Source: Rhizobium sp. GN54 (GTDB lineage: Bacteria; Pseudomonadota; Alphaproteobacteria; Rhizobiales; Rhizobiaceae). From it: 64,000 nucleotides of DNA. Under the pieces are notes generated by a model. That model ran no database searches. It worked only from the letters and a program-made list of their open reading frames with translations, and was not told the origin of the DNA. Positions 33,346 through 42,354 of this stretch are shown piece after piece. The stretch lies in assembly GCF_021026345.1 (NCBI RefSeq), contig NZ_JAJNCZ010000001.1, positions 682,001-746,000 on the forward strand. The letters run 5' to 3'. The translations under genes were made by a program, and so were the position numbers. How positions within the stretch are numbered: position 1 is the first letter of the stretch; each line of letters starts with the position of its first letter.

Positions 33346-36264
33346 ATGGCGGAAATACTGGCTCTGGTCGCCATCGTGCTCGCGATCGCCGCGATGAACA
33401 GGAATGGCAAGAACACGGCGAAACTCACTGAAGAGATTCGCAAACTTCGCCAGGAACTCGACACGATCAGGTCCGGCGGCACCGTGCTTGCCGCGCGTCC
33501 CGCCGAGGGCGGCGAGGCGCTCGCGTCGGGACTCGCGGAAGCGAGCCCGGGCGACGCGGATGAGGCGACCGCCGAGCCGCCGTTCCCGAGCCCGTGGCTG
33601 CGCGCGCGCGCAACGGTTGACGAGGCCGGGAGCGCGACGGAGGCGGCGACGCCCGAAACCGCCGCTGCCAGCGCCGAAGCGCTCGCCGCCGCTGTGAACC
33701 CGCCGGAGCGAGAGAGCCTGGAAAGCCGGATCGGCGCACGCTGGGCGGTCTGGGTCGGCGGGCTGGCGCTCGCGCTCGGCGGCGTCTTCATGGTCAAGTA
33801 TGCGGTCGAGAGCGGCGTCCTGAGCCCGGCCGTCCGGCTGGCGCTGGCGGCCCTGTTCGGCCTCGTGCTCGTGGCGGCCGGCGAGGTCATCCGCAGGCGC
33901 GGGCAGCCGGCGGAAGCCGTCCCCTTCGGCAACGCGATGATCCCCGGCGTGCTGACAGCGGCCGGCGCACTGACGCTGTTCGGCGTCACCTATGCCGCCC
34001 ACGGCTTCTACGGCTTCATCGGCGCGCCCCTGTCGTTCCTGACGCTGGCGGCCATCGCGCTGGCGACGATCGCGCTGTCGCTCCTGCACGGGCAGGCGCT
34101 CGCCGGCCTCGGCCTGCTCGGTTCGATGGCGACGCCGCTTCTCGTCTCCACCGCCGAACCCGATCCCTGGCGCCTGTTCGCCTATCTTTCGATCGCCTGG
34201 CTTGCGACGGCGGCAGCCTCGCGCCTGCGCCGTTGGCGGGCCGTGCCGGCGCTCGCAAACGTCGCCATCGGCCTGTGGGCGCTGATCTACCTCGCTGCGG
34301 CCGAGCCCATCGAGACGCTTCCGGTGACGCTGGCGCTCCTTGTCGTGCTGGCCGGTGCAGCACTGCTCTGGCCGGGCGGCGGCATTGACGGCGCCGCGGC
34401 GACAGACCACCCCGCCGGCGCGGGCAGTGAGACCGCGGTGCCGGACGGGGAAGCCGGGCACACCGACGCCGCCGTCGCAGACAGGATCCCCGCGGCCGCC
34501 GCGCCCGGCGCCGGGAGCCGCAGTGCCGTATCCCGCTGGCGGCGGGTGCTGGCGCCCGCCTTCCTGGCCGTCTCCCTCAGTGCGGCGCTGGCCGTGTCCG
34601 TCCCGGCCATCGTGCTCGCCTTCCTGCACCCTTTGCCGCTCTCCGCTGCGGCGGCCTTCGTGGCCCTGGTCCTGGCGCTGGCCGTGCTCGGGGCAGGGCG
34701 GTCGTGGGCGCTCTATCCCGCCGTCCTCGGCAATCTCTGCGCCCTGGCCGGAACGATGGTGCTGGCGGGGATCTCCGGCCGGCTGGCGCTGGGGGCGCTG
34801 GTCGCACTGCCCGGGCAGCCGGATTTCGATACCGCGGTGCCGGTCGCCGCAGGCGCCGGCCCGGTCGACCTGATCCTGCTTCTGGCCGCGGGCCTGTCTG
34901 TGGCCGGCGGCGGCGCGATCTGGCTGTGGAAAGACAGGGCGCCCGCCCATGCGGCGCTCGGCGGCGTGCTGATGGCCGTCTTCCCGGTGGCGATTGCCAC
35001 GGTCAGTTTCCTCGCCTTCGGCAATCTCACCTTCGACCTGCGGCACGGCCTGTTCGCGCTGGTGCTGGGGCTCGCCTATCTGGGCGGGGCGGAGGTCCAT
35101 TCCCGGAGCGTTCCGGAAGGCCGCGCACCGGTGCCGCAATGGACGCTCGTGGCGGGCGGCTTCGCCTTTCTCGTGCTCGCGCTCTTTGCATGGACGGACG
35201 GGCTGGCAACGACGCTGCTCGTCGCCGTCCTCGGCTTCGCCATGGTGCTTGCGACGCGAGTGCGGCCGTGGGCGGTCCTGCCGTGGATGATGGCGGGTGC
35301 GGCCCTTGTCGTTGCCGTCCGCATCGGCTGGGAGCCGACGATTGTCGGCGCTGCGAACCTGTCGAAGACGCCGGTCTTCAACCAGTTGCTGCCCGGCTAC
35401 GGCATTCCGGCGCTGCTGCTTGCAGGGGCGGCCTGGCTGCTTCGTCGCTGGCCCGGCGAGCGGGTGCGAAACCTGCTGCAGGCGCTGGCCTGCCTGTTCG
35501 TCCTGCTGGCCGTCGCCATCCTCGTCCGTCACGCCATGAACGGCGGCGTGCTCGACAGCGCGGCCCCGACGCTCGGCGAGCAGGCGATTTACACGCTTCT
35601 CGCCGCCGGCGCCTCCGCCGTCCTGATGACCTTCGACCTGAAGCAGCCGAGCCCGGTCTTCCGCTACGGGTCGATGGTCATAGGCGTGCTGTCGATGCTG
35701 TCGATCCTGTCGGCGCACTTCTTCGCGCTCAATCCCTATTTCAGCGGCGAACTGACCGGCCGCTGGCCGTTCTTCAATCTGCTCCTCATCGGCTACCTGC
35801 TGCCCGGTCTCGCCTTTGCCGGCCTTGCCTGGTATGCGCGCGGCAGGCGCCCGGCGACCTATGTGACGCTGCTGGCGCTGACCGGCGCCCTGCTCGTCTT
35901 CGCCTGGGTGACGCTGTCGGTCCGCCGCTACTGGCACGGGGAAGGCATCGCCAGCTGGAAGGGCTTTCTCGAGGGCGAGACCTATACCTACTCGGTCGTC
36001 TGGCTGCTGCTTGGCGTGGCGTTGCTGGCGCTCGGTTCGCGCTTCGCGGCCAGGAGCCTGCGCCTGGCCTCGGCGGCGCTGGTGCTGATCGCCGTGGTCA
36101 AGGTGTTCCTGGTCGATATGTCCAACCTGCAGGGCATCCTGCGCGCGCTCTCCTTCATCGGCCTCGGCGCCGTCCTGATCGGCATCGGCCTGTTCTACCA
36201 GCGGATCCTGTCCGCAGGTACGGGCATCGAGACATCGCGCCAGCCGGAGCCGCCCCCGCAGTAG
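33346..36264 (+). CDS. Large DUF2339 polytopic inner-membrane protein (972 aa)
   Basis: A 972-residue membrane protein of the DUF2339 family, function unknown. The N terminus has one membrane span (ILALVAIVLAIAAM), a short coiled coil (KLTEEIRKLRQELDTI) and an Ala/Glu/Pro-rich linker to about residue 125. Then comes ESRIGARWAVWVGGLALALGG, the hallmark that opens the family's array of some 24-26 predicted membrane spans. The C-terminal end is VKVFLVDMSNLQGILRALSF, also typical. A cytoplasmic linker near residues 345-395 is low complexity. It looks like a multi-span transporter or envelope scaffold, but no transport motif is visible. A perfectly open 1003-residue antisense frame is a GC artefact. 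Confidence 0.9.
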   Translation: MAEILALVAIVLAIAAMNRNGKNTAKLTEEIRKLRQELDTIRSGGTVLAARPAEGGEALASGLAEASPGDADEATAEPPFPSPWLRARATVDEAGSATEAATPETAAASAEALAAAVNPPERESLESRIGARWAVWVGGLALALGGVFMVKYAVESGVLSPAVRLALAALFGLVLVAAGEVIRRRGQPAEAVPFGNAMIPGVLTAAGALTLFGVTYAAHGFYGFIGAPLSFLTLAAIALATIALSLLHGQALAGLGLLGSMATPLLVSTAEPDPWRLFAYLSIAWLATAAASRLRRWRAVPALANVAIGLWALIYLAAAEPIETLPVTLALLVVLAGAALLWPGGGIDGAAATDHPAGAGSETAVPDGEAGHTDAAVADRIPAAAAPGAGSRSAVSRWRRVLAPAFLAVSLSAALAVSVPAIVLAFLHPLPLSAAAAFVALVLALAVLGAGRSWALYPAVLGNLCALAGTMVLAGISGRLALGALVALPGQPDFDTAVPVAAGAGPVDLILLLAAGLSVAGGGAIWLWKDRAPAHAALGGVLMAVFPVAIATVSFLAFGNLTFDLRHGLFALVLGLAYLGGAEVHSRSVPEGRAPVPQWTLVAGGFAFLVLALFAWTDGLATTLLVAVLGFAMVLATRVRPWAVLPWMMAGAALVVAVRIGWEPTIVGAANLSKTPVFNQLLPGYGIPALLLAGAAWLLRRWPGERVRNLLQALACLFVLLAVAILVRHAMNGGVLDSAAPTLGEQAIYTLLAAGASAVLMTFDLKQPSPVFRYGSMVIGVLSMLSILSAHFFALNPYFSGELTGRWPFFNLLLIGYLLPGLAFAGLAWYARGRRPATYVTLLALTGALLVFAWVTLSVRRYWHGEGIASWKGFLEGETYTYSVVWLLLGVALLALGSRFAARSLRLASAALVLIAVVKVFLVDMSNLQGILRALSFIGLGAVLIGIGLFYQRILSAGTGIETSRQPEPPPQ

Positions 36265-36337
36265 CACACGCGCCCTGTTCCGGCCGGCGCCGAAATCGGC
36301 TAGAGCATGTTGCGCAACGACACACGAGGATCAGGAC

Positions 36338-37213
36338 ATGGCGACCCATAACGCGAAGGCGGAAGACATGACGGTCGCCGGCTTGAACATCCACCCGCTG
36401 AAGAGCGGCCGCGCCATCCCGGTGCAGGCGGCGTCGGTCGGCCTCGACGGTTTCGTCGGCGACCGCCGTTTCATGGTGACCGAGCCGGACGGGCGCTTCA
36501 TCACCCAGCGCGAATTGCAGGCGCTGGCCCAGGTCGAGGCCCATCCGATGGACGGCACCGTTCGCCTTGCCATGAACGGCCGCGAACTGGTCCCCGCCTT
36601 CGACGCCGGCCGCCGCCTTCCGGTCACAGTCTGGGACAGCGCCGTCGACGCAGCCCTCGCCGACGAGGCGGCGAATGCGACGCTGTCGGACTGGCTCGGG
36701 CGCGAGGTGCGGCTGGTCCACATGGACGGGCAGGCGAGCCGCCATGTCGGCGAGAAATGGGCCGGCAATCCGGTGCCGGTCGGCTTTGCCGACGGCTTTC
36801 CGGTGCTGATCACCACCACCGGCTCGCTTGCCGACCTGAACCGGACGCTGGCCGAGAAGGGCCAGGAGCCAGTCGGCATGGACCGCTTCCGCACCAATAT
36901 CCTGGTCGAGCACGACGGCGCCTGGGACGAGGACCTGTGGGAAGCAGTCGAGATCGGCGGTATCGTCTTCGATCTCGTCAAGCCCTGCGCCCGCTGCATC
37001 ATGACCACGCAGGACCAGATCACCGGCGAGCGCATCGGCGGCAACCCGATCCAGGGGCTCGCCGAAAAGCGCATGTCGGCCGACCGCAGCGTCGCCGGCG
37101 TCCTGTTCGGCTGGAATGCCGTGCCGCGCGGCGAGGGCGAACTGCGCCTCGGCGATGCGGTCAGGGTCCTGGGTGAGCGGACCGATCGCTGGCCGATGAA
37201 GGTTCGCGCCTGA
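36338..37213 (+). CDS. MOSC domain protein (YcbX-like)
   Basis: A 291-residue protein with an N-terminal MOSC_N beta barrel (VAGLNIHPLKSGRAIPV, GDRRFMV) and a C-terminal MOSC domain including the conserved Cys in DLVKPCARCIMTTQD. MOSC proteins bind the molybdenum cofactor; YcbX and relatives reduce N-hydroxylated compounds. The ferredoxin domain found at the end of YcbX in enterobacteria is absent, so an external electron donor is needed. Start at 36338 follows AGGATCAGGAC. Confidence 0.88.
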   Translation: MATHNAKAEDMTVAGLNIHPLKSGRAIPVQAASVGLDGFVGDRRFMVTEPDGRFITQRELQALAQVEAHPMDGTVRLAMNGRELVPAFDAGRRLPVTVWDSAVDAALADEAANATLSDWLGREVRLVHMDGQASRHVGEKWAGNPVPVGFADGFPVLITTTGSLADLNRTLAEKGQEPVGMDRFRTNILVEHDGAWDEDLWEAVEIGGIVFDLVKPCARCIMTTQDQITGERIGGNPIQGLAEKRMSADRSVAGVLFGWNAVPRGEGELRLGDAVRVLGERTDRWPMKVRA

Positions 37214-37235
37214 GGCGGGTCGCCGGCGTCCTGGC

Positions 37236-37258
37236 ATCCATCAAGGCCGTTGATGGAT
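37236..37258. promoter_or_regulatory. Perfect inverted repeat upstream of the MFS transporter gene
   Basis: ATCCATCAA (37236-37244), GGCCG, TTGATGGAT (37250-37258): 9-base arms without mismatch. No T tract follows, so a regulator-binding site for the downstream transporter is more likely than a terminator for the MOSC gene. Confidence 0.45.
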
Positions 37259-37332
37259 CGCCGCAAATTAATTCACTTTCTGACATGGGTCGGCGCGGTT
37301 ATCTTCGCGGCTGACCAACCGGAGCAGAGCAG

Positions 37333-38565
37333 ATGTCCGCCCCCACCTCGACCCTGGCCGCAGGCCGCGCCCACATGCCCTGGATGATCATCGCGGCGGG
37401 ATCGATCGTCGCCATGCTGACCTTCGGGCCGCGCTCGGCCATGGGCTTCTTCCAGTTGCCAATGCTGCAGGATACCGGCTGGGACCGCACCACCTTCGGC
37501 CTCGCCATGGCGATGCAGAACCTCTGCTGGGGGCTCAGCCAGCCGATCTTCGGCGCCATCGCCGACAAGTACGGCACCTGGCGGGTGCTCGCCATGTCCG
37601 GCGTCATCTATGCCTGCGGCCTCTTTCTGATGTCGCTCGGCGGCGCGCCCTGGACGCTGCATGTCGGCGGCGGCGTGCTCGTCGGCCTCGGCGTCGGCTC
37701 CGGCTCCTTCGGCATCGTCCTTTCCGCCTTCGCCCGCAACGTCACGCCGCAGCAGCGCTCCATGGCCTTCGGCCTCGGCACGGCCGCAGGCTCCGCCGGC
37801 ATGTTCCTGTTCGCGCCGCTGAGCCAGGGGCTGATCTCGGCGCTCGGCTGGTCGGACAGCCTTGTCGTGCTCGGCGCGCTGATGCTGCTCGTGCCGCTGT
37901 TTGCGATCCCCCTGCGCGGCAATTCCGCGTCCGGCATCCAGCGGGAGGCGGAGTTCAAGCAGACCGTCGGCCAGGCGCTTTCGGAAGCCTTTGGACACCG
38001 GAGCTATCTCCTGCTCGTCGCCGGCTTCTTCGTCTGCGGCTACCAGGTCGCCTTCATCACCGCCCATTTCCCCGCCTATATCGGCGATATCGGCATTGAC
38101 GCGCGCTATGCGGTCATCGCGCTGGCACTGATCGGCTTCTTCAACATCATCGGCTCGCTTGCCTCCGGCGTCATCAGCCAGCGCTATTCCAAGCCCTATT
38201 TCCTGGCATACATCTATCTCGCCCGCTCCGTGGCGGTCGCCGCCTTCCTGCTTCTGCCGCAGTCGCCGCTGTCGGTCATCATCTTCGCCATCGTCATGGG
38301 GCTCCTGTGGCTTTCGACCGTGCCGCCGACGAATACACTGGTGGTGATCATGTTCGGCACGCGCCATCTCGGCCTGCTCGGCGGCGTCGTGTTCCTGTCC
38401 CACCAGGTGGGCTCGTTCCTGGGGGTCTGGATGGGCGGCTATCTCTACGACCGCTTCGGCACCTACGATCCGGTCTGGTGGTTCGGTGCAGCGCTCGGCA
38501 TCTTCGCGGCCGTGGTCCACTGGCCGATCCGCGAGCAGGCGGTCGCCCGCCCGGCCGCGGCCTGA
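37333..38565 (+). CDS. MFS transporter (monocarboxylate/oxalate-formate type)
   Basis: A 410-residue 12-span major facilitator. The N-terminal half opens with WMIIAAGSIVAMLTFGPRSAMGFF, then the loop 2-3 motif ADKYGTWRVL; the second half has SQRYSKPYFLAYIYLAR and the conserved TVPPTNTLVVIMFG and HQVGSFLGVWMGGYLYD. This pattern is that of the OFA/MCT branch that moves small organic acids. The substrate is unknown. No regulator gene adjoins it; a perfect inverted repeat lies at 37236-37258, about 75 bases before the start. Confidence 0.87.
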   Translation: MSAPTSTLAAGRAHMPWMIIAAGSIVAMLTFGPRSAMGFFQLPMLQDTGWDRTTFGLAMAMQNLCWGLSQPIFGAIADKYGTWRVLAMSGVIYACGLFLMSLGGAPWTLHVGGGVLVGLGVGSGSFGIVLSAFARNVTPQQRSMAFGLGTAAGSAGMFLFAPLSQGLISALGWSDSLVVLGALMLLVPLFAIPLRGNSASGIQREAEFKQTVGQALSEAFGHRSYLLLVAGFFVCGYQVAFITAHFPAYIGDIGIDARYAVIALALIGFFNIIGSLASGVISQRYSKPYFLAYIYLARSVAVAAFLLLPQSPLSVIIFAIVMGLLWLSTVPPTNTLVVIMFGTRHLGLLGGVVFLSHQVGSFLGVWMGGYLYDRFGTYDPVWWFGAALGIFAAVVHWPIREQAVARPAAA

Positions 38566-38652
38566 CGACGCATACTGCGCGGTGCGGGCAAAAATGTCCG
38601 CGCCGGCTCCTTGCAAACTGTCACAAAACTTTCTAAATCACCCGGGCCGGCC

Positions 38653-38693
38653 TTGCCGGTTTTATTTGGCTCCAGTTATGCTCAATGTGAGCA
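38653..38693 (+). promoter_or_regulatory. nadA promoter with palindromic operator (candidate NadQ site)
   Basis: TTGCCG (38653-38658) and TATGCT (38677-38682) form a vegetative promoter with 18-base spacing. The perfect palindrome TGCTCA-ATG-TGAGCA (38679-38693) covers the -10 box and the likely start point, the classic position for a repressor. The downstream genes make NAD de novo and the candidate regulator NadQ is encoded at 46.4 kb, so I infer this is its operator. Confidence 0.65.
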
Positions 38694-38736
38694 AATAGGG
38701 GCGCCGCCGATGGGCGGACAGTCAAGGGAGGGGTTC

Positions 38737-39816
38737 ATGACCCAGCTTGCCACCGGTTCGAGTGCCGCACGGGAGGCCGCGCCGCTTTCGGCCGCCGAGC
38801 GCTTCGGCGTCGTCGACATGCCCGATCTCGCCTTCACGCCCGCCGTGGCCCGGGAGACGGAGCATCTCTACGAGCGGGTGAAGCAGTTCATCCCGGCGAT
38901 CGAGTGGCCCGTCTATGCGCCCTACGTCCATGCCATCAACCGGCTGAAGAAGGAGCGCGGCGCGGTCATCCTCGCCCACAACTACCAGACGCCGGAAATC
39001 TTCCACTGCGTCGCCGACATCGTCGGCGATTCGCTGCAGCTTGCCCGCGATGCGACCAAGGTCGATGCCGAGATCATCGTCCAGTGCGGCGTCCACTTCA
39101 TGGCCGAGACGTCGAAGCTGCTGAACCCGGAAAAGACCGTCCTCATTCCGGACGCGAAGGCCGGCTGCTCGCTGTCGGAATCGATCACCGGCGCCGACGT
39201 GCGCCTGTTGAAGCAGCGTTATCCGGGCGTCCCCGTCGTCACCTATGTCAACACCTCCGCCGACGTGAAGGCCGAGACCGACATCTGCTGCACCTCCTCC
39301 AACGTGCTCGCCGTCGTCGAGAGCCTGGAGAGCGACACGGTGCTGTGCATCCCCGACGAATACCTGGCGATGAACGTCGCCCGCCAGACCAACAAGAAGA
39401 TCCTCACCTGGAAGGGCCACTGTGAGGTGCACGAGCGCTTCACCGCGGCCGAACTGCTGGCCTACAAGGAGGCCGATCCTTCGATCGAGATCATCGGCCA
39501 TCCGGAGTGCCACCCCGACGTGATCGCGGTCTGCGACTTCTCCGGCTCGACCGCCGGCATGATCAACTACGTCAAGGACAACCGCCCGCCGCGCGTCCTC
39601 CTCGTCACCGAATGCTCGATGGCCTCCAATATCCAGGCCGAGGTCGAGGGTGTCGATTTCATCAAGCCCTGCAATCTCTGTCCGCACATGAAGCGCATCA
39701 CGCTGCCGAAGATCCTGGAGAGCCTGGTGAGCATGACGGACGAGGTCCTGGTCGATCCGGCGATTGCCGCCCGCGCCCGCCTCGCCGTCGAGCGGATGGT
39801 GAATTTGAAGCAGTGA
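38737..39816 (+). CDS. nadA: Quinolinate synthase
   Basis: 4Fe-4S enzyme condensing iminoaspartate with dihydroxyacetone phosphate to quinolinate, in de novo NAD synthesis. The 359-residue product has the expected motifs: [26 protein letters not shown] (first cluster Cys), DICCTSSNV (second) and the C-terminal [14 protein letters not shown] (CxxC with the third). The start at 38737 is set by AAGGGAGGGG; an upstream in-frame ATG lacks a site. The promoter and operator sit 50-80 bases upstream. Confidence 0.96.
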   Translation: MTQLATGSSAAREAAPLSAAERFGVVDMPDLAFTPAVARETEHLYERVKQFIPAIEWPVYAPYVHAINRLKKERGAVILAHNYQTPEIFHCVADIVGDSLQLARDATKVDAEIIVQCGVHFMAETSKLLNPEKTVLIPDAKAGCSLSESITGADVRLLKQRYPGVPVVTYVNTSADVKAETDICCTSSNVLAVVESLESDTVLCIPDEYLAMNVARQTNKKILTWKGHCEVHERFTAAELLAYKEADPSIEIIGHPECHPDVIAVCDFSGSTAGMINYVKDNRPPRVLLVTECSMASNIQAEVEGVDFIKPCNLCPHMKRITLPKILESLVSMTDEVLVDPAIAARARLAVERMVNLKQ

Positions 39817-39898
39817 CGTGGGGACATCCCGCGCAAACAGTTTGGAGAGAGGCCGCATAACTGACCGTTCCGCCATATCCTTGACCTTGGCCGGCTTG

Positions 39899-40016
39899 GC
39901 CCCTCATCCCCCTGCCGGGACCTTCTCCCCGCAGGCGGGGAGAAGGAGCAAGGCGGCGCGCCCATCGCTCCTCGCCCCGCCTGCGGGGAGAGGATGCCGG
40001 CAGGCAGGTGAGGGGC
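39899..40016. repeat. GC-rich rhizobial intergenic mosaic repeat, copy 1
   Basis: An imperfect 118-base palindromic element between nadA and nadB. Its ends are inverted (GCCCCTCATCCCCCTGCC and GGCAGGTGAGGGGC) and it contains two internal hairpins built on CTCCCCGCAGGCGGGGAG and CCCCGCCTGCGGGG. A second copy lies at 57356-57468. Elements like this are scattered in rhizobial genomes (RIME-like). It is transcribed within the nad operon and may form strong RNA structure between the two cistrons. Confidence 0.8.
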
Positions 40017-40046
40017 GGTCGTGAGCGCGCGGAGGAGGAATAGGAC

Positions 40047-41645
40047 ATGCCATCGGAGAGTTTTCGTCCCCAGTCCTGGAATGCCATCGATGACATCGTC
40101 ATCGTCGGCGGCGGGCTCGCCGGCCTGTTCTGCGCGCTGAAGCTCAGCCCGCGGCCGGTGACGATCCTGGCGGCCGCGCCGATCGGGCAGGGAGCCTCGT
40201 CGGCCTGGGCGCAGGGCGGCATCGCCGCCGCGATGAGCCCCGGCGACACCTTCGACAAGCATGTGGCCGATACGCTGGAAGCCGGCGCCGGCATCGTCGA
40301 CGAGAAGATGGCGCGCTCGATGGTCGCCGAAGGCCCGGCCCGCATCGCCGACCTGCTCGAATACGGCGTCCCCTTCGACCGCGATCTCGAAGGCAAGCTG
40401 CTGCTGTCGCGCGAAGCCGCCCATTCCGAGCGCCGCATCGTCCGCGTTCGCGGCGACATGGCCGGCAAGGCGATCATGGAGGCCCTGATCGCGGCCGTCC
40501 GCAACACCCCCTCGATCCGCGTACTGGAAGGCTATGTCGTCGAGGAACTGGTGCGCGAGGGCCGTTTCGTCTCCGGCGTCGTCGCCCGTCCCGATGCCGG
40601 CCAGTCGAAGAAGCGCGTGCATTTTCCGGCGCGCGCCGTCGTGCTCTGCTCCGGCGGCGTCGGCCATCTCTATGCCGTCACCACCAACCCCTGGGAGGCC
40701 TGCGGCCAGGGCATGGGCATGGCGGCCCGCGCCGGCGCCATCATCGCCGATCCGGAATTCGTCCAGTTCCATCCGACCGCGATCGACATCGGCCGCGATC
40801 CCGCGCCGCTGGCGACCGAGGCGCTGCGCGGCGACGGCGCCCATCTCGTCAATGCGGCCGGCCACCGCTTCATGCCCGATATCCATCCCGACGGCGAACT
40901 CGCCCCCCGCGACATCGTCTCGCGCGGCGTCTTCGCCGAGGTCCAGGCCGGCCGCGGCGCCTTCCTCGATTGCACCAGGGCGGTGGGCAAGCACTTCCCG
41001 GAGATGTTCCCGACCGTTTACGCCTCCTGCATGGCTGCCGGCATCGATCCGGTGACGCAGCCGATCCCGGTCGTGCCGGCAGTGCACTACCACATGGGCG
41101 GCGTGCTCACGGACGCGGAGGGCCGCACCTCGATCGACGGCCTGTGGGCGGCGGGCGAGGTGACCTCCACCGGCGTCCACGGCGCCAATCGCCTGGCCTC
41201 CAACTCCCTGCTCGAGGCGGTTGTCTTCGCCGGCCGCATCGCCGACAACATCAAGGGCATGCTGCCCGAACCCAAGACTGGCGACTGGGGCCAGAACGCC
41301 GGCGAGAGCGACGACCTCGTCACGCTGGAGGACAGCCCGGCGCTGACCCGGCTGCGCCGGCTGATGAGCGCCCATGCCGGCGTGATCCGCAGCCGGGAAG
41401 GGCTGGCCGAGGCGATCGGCATGATCGCCACGCTGGAGCGCGAGAACACCCGCATGCGCTTCCACAACATCGTCACCACCGCCAAGCTGATCGCCGCCGG
41501 CGCCTACCTGCGCGAGGAAAGCCGCGGCGGCCATTTCCGTGCCGATTTCCCCGAACAACGCGCCACTTGGCGGCACCGCACCTACATGACGCTCGAAGAC
41601 GCCGACCGTCTGGTCGCCGAACTCTCCGAGACGAAAGCGGCGTAA
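40047..41645 (+). CDS. nadB: L-aspartate oxidase
   Basis: FAD enzyme oxidising aspartate to iminoaspartate, the substrate of NadA. The 532 residues contain the dinucleotide fold [18 protein letters not shown], the [18 protein letters not shown] loop, the substrate-site [10 protein letters not shown] and the second FAD motif [19 protein letters not shown], then a helical C-terminal domain. Start at 40047 follows GGAGGAGGAATAGGAC. It follows nadA after the mosaic repeat and is followed by an inserted parDE pair, not by nadC directly. Confidence 0.95.
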   Translation: MPSESFRPQSWNAIDDIVIVGGGLAGLFCALKLSPRPVTILAAAPIGQGASSAWAQGGIAAAMSPGDTFDKHVADTLEAGAGIVDEKMARSMVAEGPARIADLLEYGVPFDRDLEGKLLLSREAAHSERRIVRVRGDMAGKAIMEALIAAVRNTPSIRVLEGYVVEELVREGRFVSGVVARPDAGQSKKRVHFPARAVVLCSGGVGHLYAVTTNPWEACGQGMGMAARAGAIIADPEFVQFHPTAIDIGRDPAPLATEALRGDGAHLVNAAGHRFMPDIHPDGELAPRDIVSRGVFAEVQAGRGAFLDCTRAVGKHFPEMFPTVYASCMAAGIDPVTQPIPVVPAVHYHMGGVLTDAEGRTSIDGLWAAGEVTSTGVHGANRLASNSLLEAVVFAGRIADNIKGMLPEPKTGDWGQNAGESDDLVTLEDSPALTRLRRLMSAHAGVIRSREGLAEAIGMIATLERENTRMRFHNIVTTAKLIAAGAYLREESRGGHFRADFPEQRATWRHRTYMTLEDADRLVAELSETKAA

Positions 41646-41677
41646 AGTGTGCAACGACGGGGTGTTTGGATCAGGGA

Positions 41678-41715
41678 TTGTCAAAAATTGACAACGGTTC
41701 GCGCAAGCGTAGAAT
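41678..41715 (+). promoter_or_regulatory. parDE promoter/operator inside the nad cluster
   Basis: TTGACA (41688-41693), a 16-base spacer and TAGAAT (41710-41715) make a strong promoter 22 bases before parD. The perfect repeat TTGTCAA-AAA-TTGACAA (41678-41694) overlaps the -35 box and is the likely ParD/ParDE operator. The toxin-antitoxin pair thus brings its own control between nadB and nadC. Confidence 0.65.
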
Positions 41716-41737
41716 TGATGGCAAGGAGACAGAAGCC

Positions 41738-41995
41738 ATGCCGACTCTGAATGTGAGCCTGACCCCGGAATTCTCGGATTTCATTGAAGAATCCGTCGCG
41801 AGCGGTTCCTATGTCTCCGCCAGCGAGGTCGTGCGCGAAGCCCTGCGGATCATGCGCGACGACCGCGACAGCGAGGCGGTGAAGATCGCCGTCCTGCGCA
41901 ATGCCGTGGAGACGGGGCTGGCCCAGTCGCGCCGCGGCGAGCTTTCAGACCGCTCGGTTCGCGATATCTTTTCCGCCGTCGCTGATGGTGAGTGA
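41738..41995 (+). CDS. parD: ParD-family antitoxin
   Basis: An 85-residue ribbon-helix-helix antitoxin: TLNVSLTPEFSDFIEESVASGSYVSASEVVREALRIM is the ParD signature (DNA-binding strand, the SGxYxSASEVVREALR helix pair), followed by a C-terminal toxin-binding helix. ATG at 41738 follows AAGGAGAC. Its stop overlaps the parE start by one base. The pair separates nadB from nadC. Confidence 0.92.
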   Translation: MPTLNVSLTPEFSDFIEESVASGSYVSASEVVREALRIMRDDRDSEAVKIAVLRNAVETGLAQSRRGELSDRSVRDIFSAVADGE

Positions 41996-42354
41996 TGGCG
42001 TGGCGGCTGACGAAGGAGGCAGAGCGGGACCTGATGGAGATCGCCCGCTACACGATCACGGCCTTCGGACCAGACCAGGCGATGCGATATGCCGCCCTCA
42101 TCGAGAAAGGGCTTGATATGCTTGCCGAAAACCCGTTGCGAGCAGCCTCGCGCCCGCGCGGCGAACTGGCCCCGGATGTCCGATCCTTCCATCTTGCGCA
42201 GGCCGCAGCGTCGCGGCATGCCGCCGCCCACATTGTCTATTATCACCTCGCCCGCGGCAGCCGGGATCTGGTCGTGCTCCGTATCCTCCATGAACGGATG
42301 GAACCGAAGACGCGGCTTTCCGATGCCAAGCGGCGAGACAAAACGCAGGAATGA
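41995..42354 (+). CDS. parE: ParE-family toxin
   Basis: A 119-residue RelE/ParE-superfamily toxin: WRLTKEAERDLMEIARYTITAFGPDQAMRYAALIEKGLDML, NPLRAASRP, VRSFHLAQAAASRH and the final strands HIVYYHLARGSRDLVVLRILHERME are family features. ParE toxins inhibit DNA gyrase. Start is ATG 41995 (or the GTG one codon earlier). The last codons overlap the nadC start by 4 bases, so ribosomes finishing the toxin can begin NadC. Confidence 0.9.
   Translation: MAWRLTKEAERDLMEIARYTITAFGPDQAMRYAALIEKGLDMLAENPLRAASRPRGELAPDVRSFHLAQAAASRHAAAHIVYYHLARGSRDLVVLRILHERMEPKTRLSDAKRRDKTQE

Noticed and set aside
33256-36267. A 1003-residue open frame antisense to the DUF2339 gene
   Set aside because: It mirrors the sense gene codon for codon, is Arg/Gln/Gly-rich without domains, and the sense frame has clear membrane periodicity. 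Long antisense frames are expected in DNA this GC-rich.
39899-40016. CRISPR-like or terminator reading of the repeated GC-rich hairpins
   Set aside because: There are no regular spacers and no T tracts; the second copy at 57356-57468 shows it is a dispersed intergenic element.
41678-42354. parDE as part of a plasmid or mobile element
   Set aside because: No transposase, integrase, replication gene or target-site duplication is visible around it; it sits cleanly in an operon.
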